Shown here piece by piece: positions 34,918 to 46,477 of a stretch of DNA of 64,000 bases. Position 1 is the first letter of the stretch. Every line of letters begins with the position of its first letter. This stretch comes from Leptobrachium leishanense (Eukaryota > Chordata > Amphibia > Anura > Megophryidae), in assembly GCA_009667805.1 (NCBI GenBank), contig CM019065.1, positions 21,541,822 through 21,605,821 on the forward strand, in the 5' to 3' direction. The translations under genes were made by a program, and so were the position numbers. The notes under the pieces were generated by a model. That model saw nothing but the letters and a program-made list of their open reading frames with translations, was not told where the DNA came from and made no database searches.

Positions 34918-37903
34918 GAATGAGCAGTAACAGAATGATAAGTAATATAATGAATTAACATGGAATGATCAGAAACAGAATGACAAGTAATATAATGAAT
35001 TAACCTGGAATGATCAGTAACAGAATGATAAGTAATATAATGAATCAACATGGAATGATCAGTAACAGAATGATAAGTAATATAATGAATCAACATGGAA
35101 TGATCAGCAACAGAATGATAAGTAATATAATGAATTAACATGGAATGATCAGTAACAGAATGATAAGTAATATAATGAATCAACATGGAATGATCAGTAA
35201 CAGAATGATAAGTAATATAATGAATTAACATGGAATGATCAGTAACAGAATGATAAGTAATATAATGAATTAATATGGAATGATCAGTAACAGAATGATA
35301 AGTAATATAAAGAATTAACATGGAATGATCAGTAACAGAATGATAATTAATATAATGAATTCACATGGAATGATCAGTAATAGAATGATAAGTAATATAA
35401 TGAATTAACATGGAATGATCAGCAACAGAATGATAAGTAATATAATGAATTAACATGGAATGATCAGTAACAGAATGATAAGTAATATAATGAATTAACA
35501 TGGAATGATCAGTAACAGAATGATAAGTAATATAATGAATTAACATGGAATGATCAGTAACAGAATGATAAGTAATATAATGAATTAACACGGAATGATC
35601 AGTAACAGAATGATAAGTAATATAATGAATTAACGTGGAATGATCAGAAACAGAATGATAAGTAATATAATGAATTAACATGGAATGATCAGTAACAGAA
35701 TGATAATTAATATAATGAATCAACATGGAATGATCAGTAACAGAATGATAAGTAATATAATGAATTAACATGGAATGATCAGTAACAGAATGATAAGTAA
35801 TATAATGAATTAACGTGGAATGATCAGAAACAGAATGATAAGTAATATAATGAATTAACATGGAATGATCAGTAACAGAATGATAATTAATATAATGAAT
35901 TCACATGGAATGATCAGTAATAGAATGATAAGTAATATAATGAATTAACATGGAATGATCAGTAAGAGAATGATAAGTAATATAATGAATTAACATGGAA
36001 TGATCAGTAACAGAATGATAAGTAATATAGTGAATTAACATGGAATGATCAGTAACAGAATGACAAGTAATATAATGAATTAACATGGAATGATCAATAA
36101 CAGAATGATAAGTAATATAATGAATTAACATAGAATGATCAGTAACAGAATGATAAGTAATATAATGAATTAACACGGAATGATCAGTAACAGAATGATA
36201 AGTAATATAATGAATTAACATGGAATGATCAGTAACAGAATGACAAGTAATATAATGAATTAACATGGAATGATCAGTAACAGAATGATAAGTAATATAA
36301 TGAATTAACATGGAATGATCAGCAACAGAATGATAAGTAATATAATGAATTAACATGGAATGATCAGTAACAGAATGACAAGTAATATAATGAATTAACA
36401 TGGAATGTTCAGTAACAGAATGATAAGTAATATAATGAATTAACATGGAATGATCAGAAACAGAATGATAAGTAATATAATGAATTAACATGGAATGATC
36501 AGTAACAGAATGATAAGTAATATAATGAATTAACATGGAATGATCAGTAACAGAATGATAAGTAATATAATGAATTAACCTGGAATGATCAGTAACATAA
36601 TGATAAGTAATATAATGAATGAACATGGAATGTTCAGTAACAGAATGATAAGTAATATAATGAATTAACACGGAATGATCAGTAACAGAATGATAAGTAA
36701 TATAATGAATTAACATGGAATGATCAGTAACAGAATGACAAGTAATATAATGAATTAACATGGAATGATCAGTAACAGAATGATAAGTAATATAATGAAT
36801 TAACATGGAATGATCAGCAACAGAATGATAAGTAATATAATGAATTAACATGGAATGATCAGTAAAAATGACAAGTAATATAATGAATTAACATGGAATG
36901 TTCAGTAACAGAATGATAAGTAATAATGAATTAACCTGGAATGATCAGTAACATAATGATAAGTAATATAATGAATGAACATGGAATGTTCAGTAACAGA
37001 ATGATAAGTAATATAATGAATTAACATGGAATGATCAGAAACAGAATGATAAGTAATATAATGAATTAACATGGAATGTTCAGTAACAGAATGATAAGTA
37101 ATATAATGAATTAACATGGAATGATCAGAAACAGAATGATAAGTAATATAATGAATTAACATGGAATGATCAGTAACAGAATGATAAGTAATATAATGAA
37201 TTAACATGGAATGATCAGTAACAGAATGATAAGTAATATAATGAATTAACATGAATGATCAGTAACAGAATGATAAGTAATATAATGAATTAACATGGAA
37301 TGATCAGTAACAGAATGATAAGTAATATAATGAATTAACATGGAATGATCAGTAACAGAATGATAAGTAATATAATGAATTAACATGGAATGATCAGTAA
37401 CAGAATGATAAGTAATATAATGAATGAACATGGAATGATCGGTAACAGAATGATAAGTATTATAACGAATTAACATGGAATGATCAGTAACAGAATGACA
37501 AGTAATATAATGAATTAACATGGAATGATCAGTAACAGAAGGATAAGTAATATAATGAATTAACATGGAATGATCAGTAACAGAATGATAAGTAATATAA
37601 TGAATAAACATGGAAATGATCAGAAACAGAATGATAAGTAATATAATGAATTAACATGGAATGATCAGTAACAGAATGATAAGTAATATAATGAATTACC
37701 ATGGAATGATCAGTAACAGAATGATAAGTAATATAATGAATTAACATGGAATGATCAGTAACAGAATGATATAAGTAATATAATGAATTAACATGGAATG
37801 ATCAGTAACATAATGATAAGTAATATAACGAATTAACATGGAATGATCAGAAACAGAATGAGAAGTAATATAATGAATAAACATGGAATGATCAGAAACA
37901 TAA
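34918..37903. repeat. 45-bp satellite array, block B1 (clean)
   Basis: About 66 copies of the 45-bp unit, almost all exactly 45 bp long. A longer period is visible: the variant pair tgataattaatataatgaat then tcacatggaatgatcagtaa plus tagaatg occurs at 35341 and again at 35881, 540 bp (12 units) apart, with an intermediate copy at 35701. Variants with tgacaag or with aatgttc also recur in clusters around 36060-37100. The right end is interrupted by the Helitron-like element. Confidence 0.95.
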
Positions 37904-38217
37904 TCTATCCTATAATTGAATAAGCTTCGGCGTGTCCGTCGCCAAAAAACGGACTGCACATGCGCGCAGCCCACAGGGTGCTGTGGCGGTTGGATGCGCG
38001 TGCAGCCGGGTGCGTGCGTGCCACCCGCCGCAGCACACCCAAAGCGTCCTATGGAGGTTTGCTGCGCGCGCATCCAACCTCCGTAAGATGCTTTGGGCGT
38101 GCTGCGGCGGATGGAGCGTGCGCACCCGGCTGCGCGCGCATCCAACCGCAACAGCCTGTTACGGAGGTTGCCACGCGCCTCCCGCCGCAGGACCACCAAT
38201 GTTGGAAGGGCGCAAAA

Positions 38218-41195
38218 ACGCCCCAGAGCACAGCACCGAGACCAGAGCCCAGCACCGAGCCCAGAACCGAGCCCAGCACCGAGCCCAGAACCGAGCCCAG
38301 AGCCCAGCACCGAGCCCAGAGCCCAGCACTGAGCCCAGAACCGAGCCCAGCACCGAGCCCAGAACCGAGCCCAGCACCGAGCACAGCACCGAGCCCAGAA
38401 CCGAGCCCAGCACTGAGCCCAGAACCGAGCCCAGAACCGAGCCCAGCACTGAGCACAGAGCCCAGCACCGAGCACAGAGCCCAGAACCGAGCCCAGAGCC
38501 CAGCACCGAGCCCAGAGCCCAGCACCGAGCCCAGAACCGAGCCCAGCACCGAGCCCAGAACCGAGCCCAGCACCGAGCCCAGCACCGAGCCCAGAGCCCA
38601 GCACCGAGCCCAGAGCCCAGCACCGAGCCCAGCACCGAGCCCAGAGCCCAGCACCGAAGCCCAGAACCGAGCCCAGAACCGAGCCCAGAGCACAGCACCG
38701 AGCCCAGAGCCCAGCACCGAGCCCAGCACCGAGCCCAGAACCGAGCCCAGCACCAAGCCCAGAACCGAGCCCAGCACCGAGCCCAGAACCAAGCCCAGCA
38801 CCGAACCCAGAGCCCAGCACCGAGCCCAGAGCCCAGCACCGAGCCCAGCACCGAGCCCAGCACCGAGCCCAGAGCCCAGCACCAAGCCCAGAACCGAGCC
38901 CAGAGCCCAGCACCGAGCCCAGAGCCCAGCACTGAGCCCAGCACCGAGCCCAGCACCGAGCCCAGAACTGAGCCCAGCACCGAGCCCAGCACCGAGCCCA
39001 GAGCCCAGCACCGAGCCCAGAGCACAGCACCGAGCCCAGAGCCCAGCACCGAGCCCAGCACCGAGCCCAGAAACGAGCCCAGAGCCCAGCACCAAGCCCA
39101 GAGCCCAGCACCAAGCCCAGAACTGAGCCCAGCACCGAGCCCAGAGCCCAGCACCGAGCCCAGCACCGAGCCCCGAACCGAGCCCAGCACCGAGCCCAGC
39201 ACAGAGCCCAGCACCGAGCCCAGCGCCCAGCACTGAGCCCAGAGCCCAGCACCGAGCCCAGCACCGAGCCCAGAGCCCAGCCCAGAGCCCAGCACCGAGC
39301 CCAGAGCCCAGCACCGAGCCCAGAGCCCAGCACCGAGCCCAGAACCCAGCACCGAGCCCAGAGCCCAGCACCGAGCCCAGAGCCCAGCACCGAGCCCAGA
39401 CCCCAGCACCGAGCCCAGCACCGAGCCCAGAGCCAAGCACCGAGCCCAGCACCGAGCCCAGAGTCCAGCACCGAGCCCAGAGCACCGAGCCCAGCACCGA
39501 GCCCAGAGCCCAGCACCGAGCCCTGAGCCCAGCACCGAGCCCAGCACCGAGCCCAGAGCCCAGCCCCGAGCCCAGCCAGAGCCCAGCACCAAGCCCAGCA
39601 CCGAGCCCAGAGCCCAGCACTGAGCCCAGAGCACCGAGCCCAGAGCCCAGCACCGAGCCCAGAGCCCAGCACTGAGCCCAGCACCAAGCCCAGAGCCCAG
39701 CACCGAGCCCAGCGCCGAGCCCAGAGCCCAGCCCAGAGCCCAGCACCGAGCCCAGAGCCCAGCACCGAGCCCAGCACCGAGCCCAGAGCCCAGCCCAGAG
39801 CCCAGCCCAGAGCCCAGCACCAAGCCCAGCACTGAGCCCAGAGCCCAGCACCGAGCCCAGCACCGAGCCCAAAGCACCGAGCCCAGCACAGAGCCCAGCA
39901 CCGAGCCCAGCACCCAGAGCCCAGCACCGAGCCCAGCACCGAGCCCAGCGCCCAGCACCGAGCCCAGCACCGAGCCCAGCCCAGAGCCCAGCACCGAGAC
40001 CAGAGCCCAGCACCGAGCCCAGAGCCCAGCACCGAGCTTAGCGCCGAGCCCAGAGCCCAGCCGAGAGCCCAGCACCGAGCCCAGAGCCAAGCACTGAGCC
40101 CAGAGCCAAGCACTGAGCCCAGAGCCCAGCCCAGAGCCCAGCCCAGAGCCCAGCACCAAGCCCAGAGCCCAGCACCAAGCCCAGAGCCCAGCACCGAGCC
40201 CAGCGCCGAGCCCAGAGCCCAGCCCAGAGCCCAGCACCGAGCCCAGAGCCCAGCACCGAGCCCAGAGCCCAGCACTGAGCCCAGAGCCCAGCCCAGAGCC
40301 CAGCACTGAGCCCAGCACCGAGCCCAGCACCGAGCCCAGAGCCCAGCACCAAGCCCAGCACCGAGCCCAGAGCACCGAGCCCAGCACAGAGCCCAGCACC
40401 GAGCCCAGCACCCAGCACCGAGCCCAGAGCCCAGCACCGAGCCCAGCACCGAGCCCAGTGCCCAGCACCGAGCCCAGCACCGAGCCCAGCCCAGAGCCCA
40501 GCACCGAGCCCAGAGCCCAGCACCGAGCCCAGAGCCTAGCACTGAGCCCAGAGCCCAGCCCAGAGCCCAGCACCGAGCCAGCACCGAGCCCAGCACCGAA
40601 CCCAGAGCCCAGCACCAAGCCCAGCACCGAGCCCAGAGCACCGAGCCCAGCACAGAGCCCAGCACCGAGCCCAGCACCCAGCACCGAGCCCAGAGCCCAG
40701 CACCGAGCCCAGCACCGAGCCCAGTGCCCAGCACCGAGCCCAGCACCAAGCCCAGCCCAGAGCCCAGCACCGAGCCTAGAGCCCAGCACCGAGCCCAGAG
40801 CCCAGCACCGAGCCCAGAGCCCAGCACTGAGCCCAGAGCCCAGCCCAGAGCCCAGCACCGAGTCCAGAGCCCAGCACAGAGCCCAGAGCCCAGCACCGAG
40901 CCCAGAGCCCAGCACCGAGCCCAGCACCGAGCACAGAGTCCAGCACCGAGCACAGAGCCCAGCACTGAGCACAGAGCCCAGCACTGAGCACCGAGCCCAG
41001 AGCCCAGCACTGAGCCCAGAGTCCAGCACCGTGCCCAGCACCGAGCCCAGAGCCCAGCACCGAGCCCAGCACAGAGCCCAGCACTGAGCACAGAGCCCAG
41101 CACCGAGCACAGAGCCCAGCACCGAGCACAGAGCCCAGCACTGAGCCTAGAGCCCAGCACCGAGCTCAGCACCGAGCCCGAGCCCAGCACCGAGC
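38218..41195. repeat. GC-rich minisatellite, ~10-12 bp units (gagcccagcacc)
   Basis: About 3 kb of short units, mainly gagcccagcacc, gagcccagaacc and gagcccagagcc, in mixed order. Larger blocks repeat: the sequence around 40360-40560 recurs at about 40620-40790. The complement (minus strand) is rich in GGG runs. The very long open frames here ([14 protein letters not shown] on minus, [14 protein letters not shown] on plus) are by-products. Confidence 0.93.
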
Positions 41196-41760
41196 CCAGC
41201 GCCTGAGCACAGAGCCCAGCGCCTGAGCCCAGCGCCTGAGCGCCAAAGCCGAGCGCCAGAGCTGAGCGCCTGAGCCCAGCGCCTGAGCGCAGAGCCCAGC
41301 ACCTGAGCGCAGAGCCCAGCGCCTGAGCCCAGCGCCTGAGCGCCAAAGCTGAGCGCCAGAGCCCAGCGCTTGAGCGCAGAGCCCAGCGCCTGAGCGCAGA
41401 GCCCAGTGCCTGAGCGCAGAGCACAGCGCCTGAGTGCCAGAGCCCAGCGCCAGAGCCCAGCGCCTGAGCACAGAGCCCTGAGCACAGAGCCCAGTGCCTG
41501 AGCGCAGAGCCCAGTGCCTGAGCACCAGAGCCCAGTGCCTGAGCGCAGAGCCCAGCGCCTGAGCGCAGAGCACAGCGCCTGAGCGCAGAGCACAGCGCCT
41601 GAGCGCCAGAGCCCAGCGCCAGAGCCTGAGCCCAGCGCCTGAGCGCAGAGCCCTGAGCGCAGAGCCCAGCGCCTGAGCGCAGAGCCGAGCGCAGAGCCCA
41701 GTACCTGAACACAGCCCAGTGCCGAGCCCAGCACAGAGCCCAGCAACTGAGCGCAGAGCC
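41196..41760. repeat. Second minisatellite (gcgcctgagcgcagagccca)
   Basis: About 28 units of roughly 20 bp built on gcgcctgagcgcagagccca, with shorter and longer variants (gcctgagcgccagag). Contiguous with the first array and sharing the gagccca word, so probably derived from it. Confidence 0.9.
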
Positions 41761-41799
41761 CAGCACAGAGCAGAGTGCCAAGCAGAGCACAATAGATGG

Positions 41800-42420
41800 C
41801 ACAGAGCAGAGCACAACCCATTAAAGGCACAGAGCAGAGCACAACCCATTAAAGGCACAGAGCAGAGCACAACCCCTTAAAGGCACAGAGCAGAGCACAA
41901 CCCATTAAAGGCACAGAGCAGAGCACAACCCATTAAAGGCACAGAGCCGAGCACAACAAATAAACGGCACAGAGCCGAGCACAACAGAATAAACGCCACA
42001 GAGCCGAGCACAATAAATGCCACAGAGCCAAGCACAATAAAAGCCACAGAGCCACGCACAGCACAATAGACGACACAGAGCCGAGCACAATAAACGGCAC
42101 AGCGCCGAGCACAACACAATATACGGCACAGAGCACAGCACAATAAACGGCACAGCCAATCACAGCACAATAAACGGCGCCGAGCACAATAAAAAGCAGA
42201 GCACAATATACGGCACGGAGCAGAGCACAGAGCCGATGCGCAGAGTCCAGCACAGAGCCAAGCAAAATAGAATAAACGCCATAAGAGCTGAGCACAATAA
42301 ATGCCACAGAGCCGAGCACAGTACAATAGACGGCACAGAGCCGAGCACAACAGAATAAAATGGCACAGAGCCGAGCACAGCCAAACACAGCACAATAAAC
42401 GGCACCGAGCACAGAACCAA
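41800..42420. repeat. Third minisatellite (ggcacagagcagagcacaac type)
   Basis: First five near-identical 28-bp units, ggcacagagcagagcacaac plus ccattaaa, then about 15 looser units of 22-40 bp (ggcacagagccgagcacaat plus aaac). It shares cacagagc/gagcacaa with the previous arrays. Confidence 0.9.
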
Positions 42421-42447
42421 GCACAACGCACCACACTTATCAATAGA

Positions 42448-42475
42448 CTGCCCTCTGGGCAGGCTTTACACCTAG
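42448..42475 (+). other. Helitron 3' terminus: hairpin plus CTAG
   Basis: ctgccc tct gggcag, then gctttacac, then ctag. The perfect 6-bp stem a few bases before CTAG is the termination signal expected of Helitrons. Confidence 0.65.
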
Positions 42476-42838
42476 TAAGTAATATAATGAATTAACATGG
42501 AATGATCAGTAACAGAGTGATAAGTAATATAATGAATTAACATGGAATGATCAGTAACAGAATGATAAGTAATATAATGAATTAACATGGAATGATCAGT
42601 AACAGAATGATAAGTAATATAATGAATTAACATGGAATGATCACTAACAGAATGATAAGTAATATAATGAATTAACACAGAATGATCAGTAAGAGAATGA
42701 TAAGTAATATAATGAATTAACATGGAAGGATCAGTAAGAGAATGATAAGTAATATAATGAATTAACACGGAATGATTAGTAACAGAATGATAAGTAATAT
42801 AATGAATTAACCTGGAATGATCAGTAACAGAATAAATA
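42476..42838. repeat. 45-bp satellite array, block B2
   Basis: Eight 45-bp units directly after the Helitron-like element, continuing block B1. The final unit, at 42810-42838, decays into the duplicated right flank. Confidence 0.93.
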
Positions 42839-43405
42839 ACCATAAAACGATCAGTAATAGAATGTTCAGTAATCAGCGAGTTGACATAAAATTTAGGGGG
42901 AAACATAATGTTCAGTAGAGGAATGGTCGGTGACAGAATGAATAGACATGGAACCAAAATAAAAATAATCAATAGACAAGGAAAGATCAGACAGAGAATT
43001 ATCAGACAGACGTTTGAGTATTATCAGGTGGTGACAGGATCGTGCACCTCTCAGATATTGTATCTTACTCGCTCTCTCCTCATTCACTGAGTGTAACCAA
43101 GCAGCAGCATTTCCCAAAGAAGCTGTTTATAAAGCGATGAACATGTTCAGCATTAACCCCTTATACGCAAAAAGAAGGGTCATGTTTTCCAGTGGGATAT
43201 TCGTGTGAGTGGTCTCTGGAGACACAGCATGTTATATCAATGGTTCCACAGGGGTTCCAGGCTGTACCCTAAGGCTGGGCCATCCTGCGCTGTGATAGCT
43301 GTAACATGGGGAATTTAACATCTCACTCCTGAGACTAAAAGACGTATCACTGAATAATATGCAGATCTATGTCATCCCTGAAATTACAATCACCACTTTA
43401 TATCA
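42839..43405. other. Right flank of duplicated unit B
   Basis: Closely matches 11620-12190 (gaatggtcggtgacagaatg, cagacagacgtttgagtatt, aggtggtgacaggatcgtgc and the atctatgtcat segment) with few substitutions. The similarity is higher than across most of the duplicated unit. It ends at tatatcat. Confidence 0.78.
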
Positions 43406-45566
43406 TACTAGCTTTTGCCCTCAACTTGGCTCACCTGGATTTTGGGGTTTGTTACAATTATTTTTAAAAGAAACATACGTTTTTTGTCCAAACTGTATGA
43501 AATATAATTTACAGGTTGATGTCTTAACGTAATAAATAATGTCTATTGCAGATGTTAGTCAGGGCGTATTGGCTAAAAAACAAAGTTGTTTCATTCATAT
43601 GCATCCATTTTTTTTGTGTTGTAAATACAAGAAGACAATGAGACAGATGCAAATATTAATTTAGTTTTTTGGCTTCTGGAACACAGAAAAAAAACTATTT
43701 GAGTACTTCTTTGTAAACGACATTAGCGGTTCTTCTTCCAGGTGCTGGGATCACCATAGAGTTAGGTACCCGGTATTCTGCTGTTTATCACGTAGCACCC
43801 TTACTCCAGATGGGAACAAGACTCGGCTAAGTGCGTGAAGGGTTAAAAACCACTATATGTCTACGCTAGACACAAAATAATGACTAAATAACCCCCACAA
43901 TCCCCACCCAATGCATGTAAAGGAACCCATTAGCTGCCACCACAATTCCTTCACCAAATATGAAAGAGGAGGTTACTTGAAGCTCCCCATTCAATTAAGC
44001 TCACAAAAAACAGTTTATTAGACCGACACCACCAAACCCAATTTAGCAGATCTTCAAGAAACGCACAGCTATTTGTAAAAACATCTCTTCAGGTAACGTG
44101 ATTCTTGTATCAGACAAAGGCAGAGCTTAATAAAGGAATATTTATTATGACAAAAAGAATAGTCACAGTGCATATGCAATCACAAACAGGAAATAAACAG
44201 GATAAAAAAAAACAGAAACCCTATGTTACTTACATTGCTAGAACTGGGGAAACTGTCCCGGGGGGCGGCTGTTGTTAGAAAATACGGCATTCACTGCAAT
44301 TAGATTGACCACCAAGTGAAAAGCAAAGCACATGGCCCCTATGTATATCATACTTTATACAGTTCTTTTTGCTCTCAGATTTCAGGGGGGTACAGTTGGA
44401 GTGTCAGGACTGACCCCTTGACCTCCCATGTCATCTTAACCCATGTAGAAAAGTAAATGGGTAAAATGCGCATATATCTCCCAATATATACATGCAATTG
44501 GATTCTTTAATCCATTTTTGGAACCACTATGTGTCCCTCATTTATTGGACACCTCACACGATAGGGCTACAATTAAGAAGGGACTTGGTTCCATTTCTCA
44601 GAATGGTTCCCTACAGAATAGTAATGTAGGATATCATTCTGTCGGACAAATTCCTGGCTTTGCAAAAATGTATAGCATGAACCATCCATACGCATGTCTG
44701 GGAATACATTTCATAATTTACAATAGAACTCTGAGAACAAATATTTGTTTGTTTTTAATAAGTGGATGCGGTCTCCAACACGCCTTGGATGGTGTCATAT
44801 TCTCCACTTGTGCCTTGCCGCATGCTACCATGGTGTGAACTGAGGCAACTCTCTCTATCAGCCATTTCCTTAGTTGATCATCGAACAACACTTTCTCACA
44901 GTTCAAAGACACTCCTTTAACAAGTCAGGCACCAAATTATTATTTTTTTTAGATTCTTGTCACCTTCTGCTTGGATTGTGCATCCTGGTAATATCTACTT
45001 CATGCACACACCAAACACTGTATTTACATTTCATAAAGTGCACCCAAGACAAAGTCCCTGCCCTTGAATATGCCTATGGTGAAAGGAAGCAGCATAATGC
45101 ACAACTTTCTTCACTGAGGGATTTGAGGTGAGTGTTGGATTTTTTGGAGTGTTTAGGTTACTGTGTAAGGTGATCTCACAAAAGTGCCTCCACTTATCAC
45201 TAGGGTCTAAAAGTCATTCTTCATTACTGAATATCTCCAGGTGTAGATGAAGGACATGCTAGGTTGGAATAGCGCGTTCTTCATTTGCAGGCCACACATT
45301 AACAATTCCCATATATAATATAGGAGACGTTAACATGCAGTAAGCTGTAGCTATGTCCAAGAAGCATAGAGAGCTGGCACCTTCTATGGAGCAGGAAATT
45401 AAGAACTTTAGCAGGCCACTTTAGTCTTTGTGTTGTACAGCTCGAATGCTTATCAAAACACAATTAAAGTATTGTAGCTGAGTTGAATGTTATGTTCTGA
45501 TCTGATGCAATCAAATAATAATCATATTAAAGCAAGCCCAGTATGAGATGGGTTTTCACTTTCTCT
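43406..45566. other. Intergenic region downstream of V2R gene 2
   Basis: Relative to unit A, an insertion begins after tatatcat. Its first bases, actagcttttgccc, read on the minus strand as gggcaaaagCTAG followed by T, which could be a Helitron 3' end, but no clear hairpin remains. The rest (43420-45440) shows no gene. The final part (45440-45566) aligns with the 3' flank of gene 1. Confidence 0.45.
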
Positions 45567-45571
45567 TTATT
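45566..45571 (-). promoter_or_regulatory. Candidate poly(A) signal overlapping the stop codon of gene 2
   Basis: On the minus strand the hexamer AATAAA contains the TAA stop (45567-45569). It is in the equivalent place to the hexamer of gene 1. Confidence 0.45.
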
Positions 45572-46477
45572 TCACGTTCTGGCCTTTTTTCATGACATAT
45601 TCTCTTGAGTTCATACTGGGTCTAAACAATATAATAAAACATTTTGGGACAAACATACAGAACACTATGGCCCAGCTGGAAGCTAGGATAGCAAAGACCT
45701 CCATGGCCACCGTGTACTTGCCCTGAGAACTAAGTGAGGCCGGGATATACGACACCCAGACACTGAGGAAGGCCAACATGCTGAAGGTGATGTACTTTGC
45801 TTCATTGAAACTGTCAGGAAGTCTCCTGGCCAGGAAGGCAACAACAAAACTAATGGTGGCCAGAAGTCCAAGGTAACCCAACATGCACCAGAAGGCAGTG
45901 GGTGAACCTTCATTACATTGAAGAATGATCAGTCTAGGTTGGGTCTCAATGTTCTGTTCCGGAAAGGGAGGATTGATGGATAACCATGTGACGCACAAAA
46001 TAAACTGCAGAAACAAGCAGATGCTAATAATCATGTAGGACATCCAGGGACTTGTCCACTTCTTCAAATTACTACCTGGTTTAGTGGCCATGAATGCAAA
46101 AACAACCATGATCGTTTTGGCTAAGATGCAGGAAACACAAAGGGAAAATACCATGCCAAATGCCACTTGACGTACAAGACAGATCCCATGTTTGGGGACA
46201 CCAATAAACATCACCGAGCAGAGGAAGCAAAAAGATAAGGACAGCAGGAGCAAACAGCTCAGAGAATAGTTGTTGGCTTTCACGATAGGGGTAGCTTTGA
46301 ATTGCATGAAAAGCTTCAGGATGATTACTGGAACCAAAGAAGAAATGGTGCTCGTGCAGGCCAACGTGGTGCCCAATGGTTCTTCATAGGAGAGATAGTC
46401 TATGGGTTTTGGAAGACAGCTGGATTTCTCTGCATTTGGCCACATGTCCCATGGACAGTTTATGCAAGTGTAAGAAT
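45567..46477 (-). CDS. V2R gene 2 exon 6: seven-transmembrane domain
   Basis: 911 bp, open. Begins DSYTCINCPWDMWPNAEKSS, has seven hydrophobic segments, LPDSFNEAKYITFSML and PKCFIILFRP, and ends MKKGQNVK-stop. Nearly identical to gene 1; differences cluster in the extracellular loop (WLSINPPFPE versus WLSLEAPFPE). Confidence 0.92.

Larger units (their letters stand above)
37904..42475 (+). mobile_element. Helitron-like element carrying large GC-rich minisatellites
   Basis: The left end begins TCTATCCTATAATTGAA (TC start) after an A. The right end is ...CCTAG followed by T, and 9 bases before CTAG is a perfect hairpin, ctgccc-tct-gggcag (42448-42462). TC start, 3' hairpin, CTAG end, insertion between A and T and lack of inverted repeats or a target duplication together define Helitrons. 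The flanks rejoin as 45-bp satellite with about three bases missing. No Rep/helicase is present, so it is non-autonomous. A GC-rich, CpG-rich head (37920-38215, with inverted cgcgcgcatccaacc-type words) precedes the minisatellites. Confidence 0.68.

Noticed and set aside
37741..41814. 1357-codon open frame on the minus strand ([14 protein letters not shown], silk-like)
   Set aside because: It lies entirely over short GC-rich tandem repeats and satellite and is open in several frames on both strands. No signal, domain or splice context.
44518..44838. 106-codon plus-strand frame between the duplicated flank and gene 2
   Set aside because: No motif and ordinary base composition; compatible with chance.
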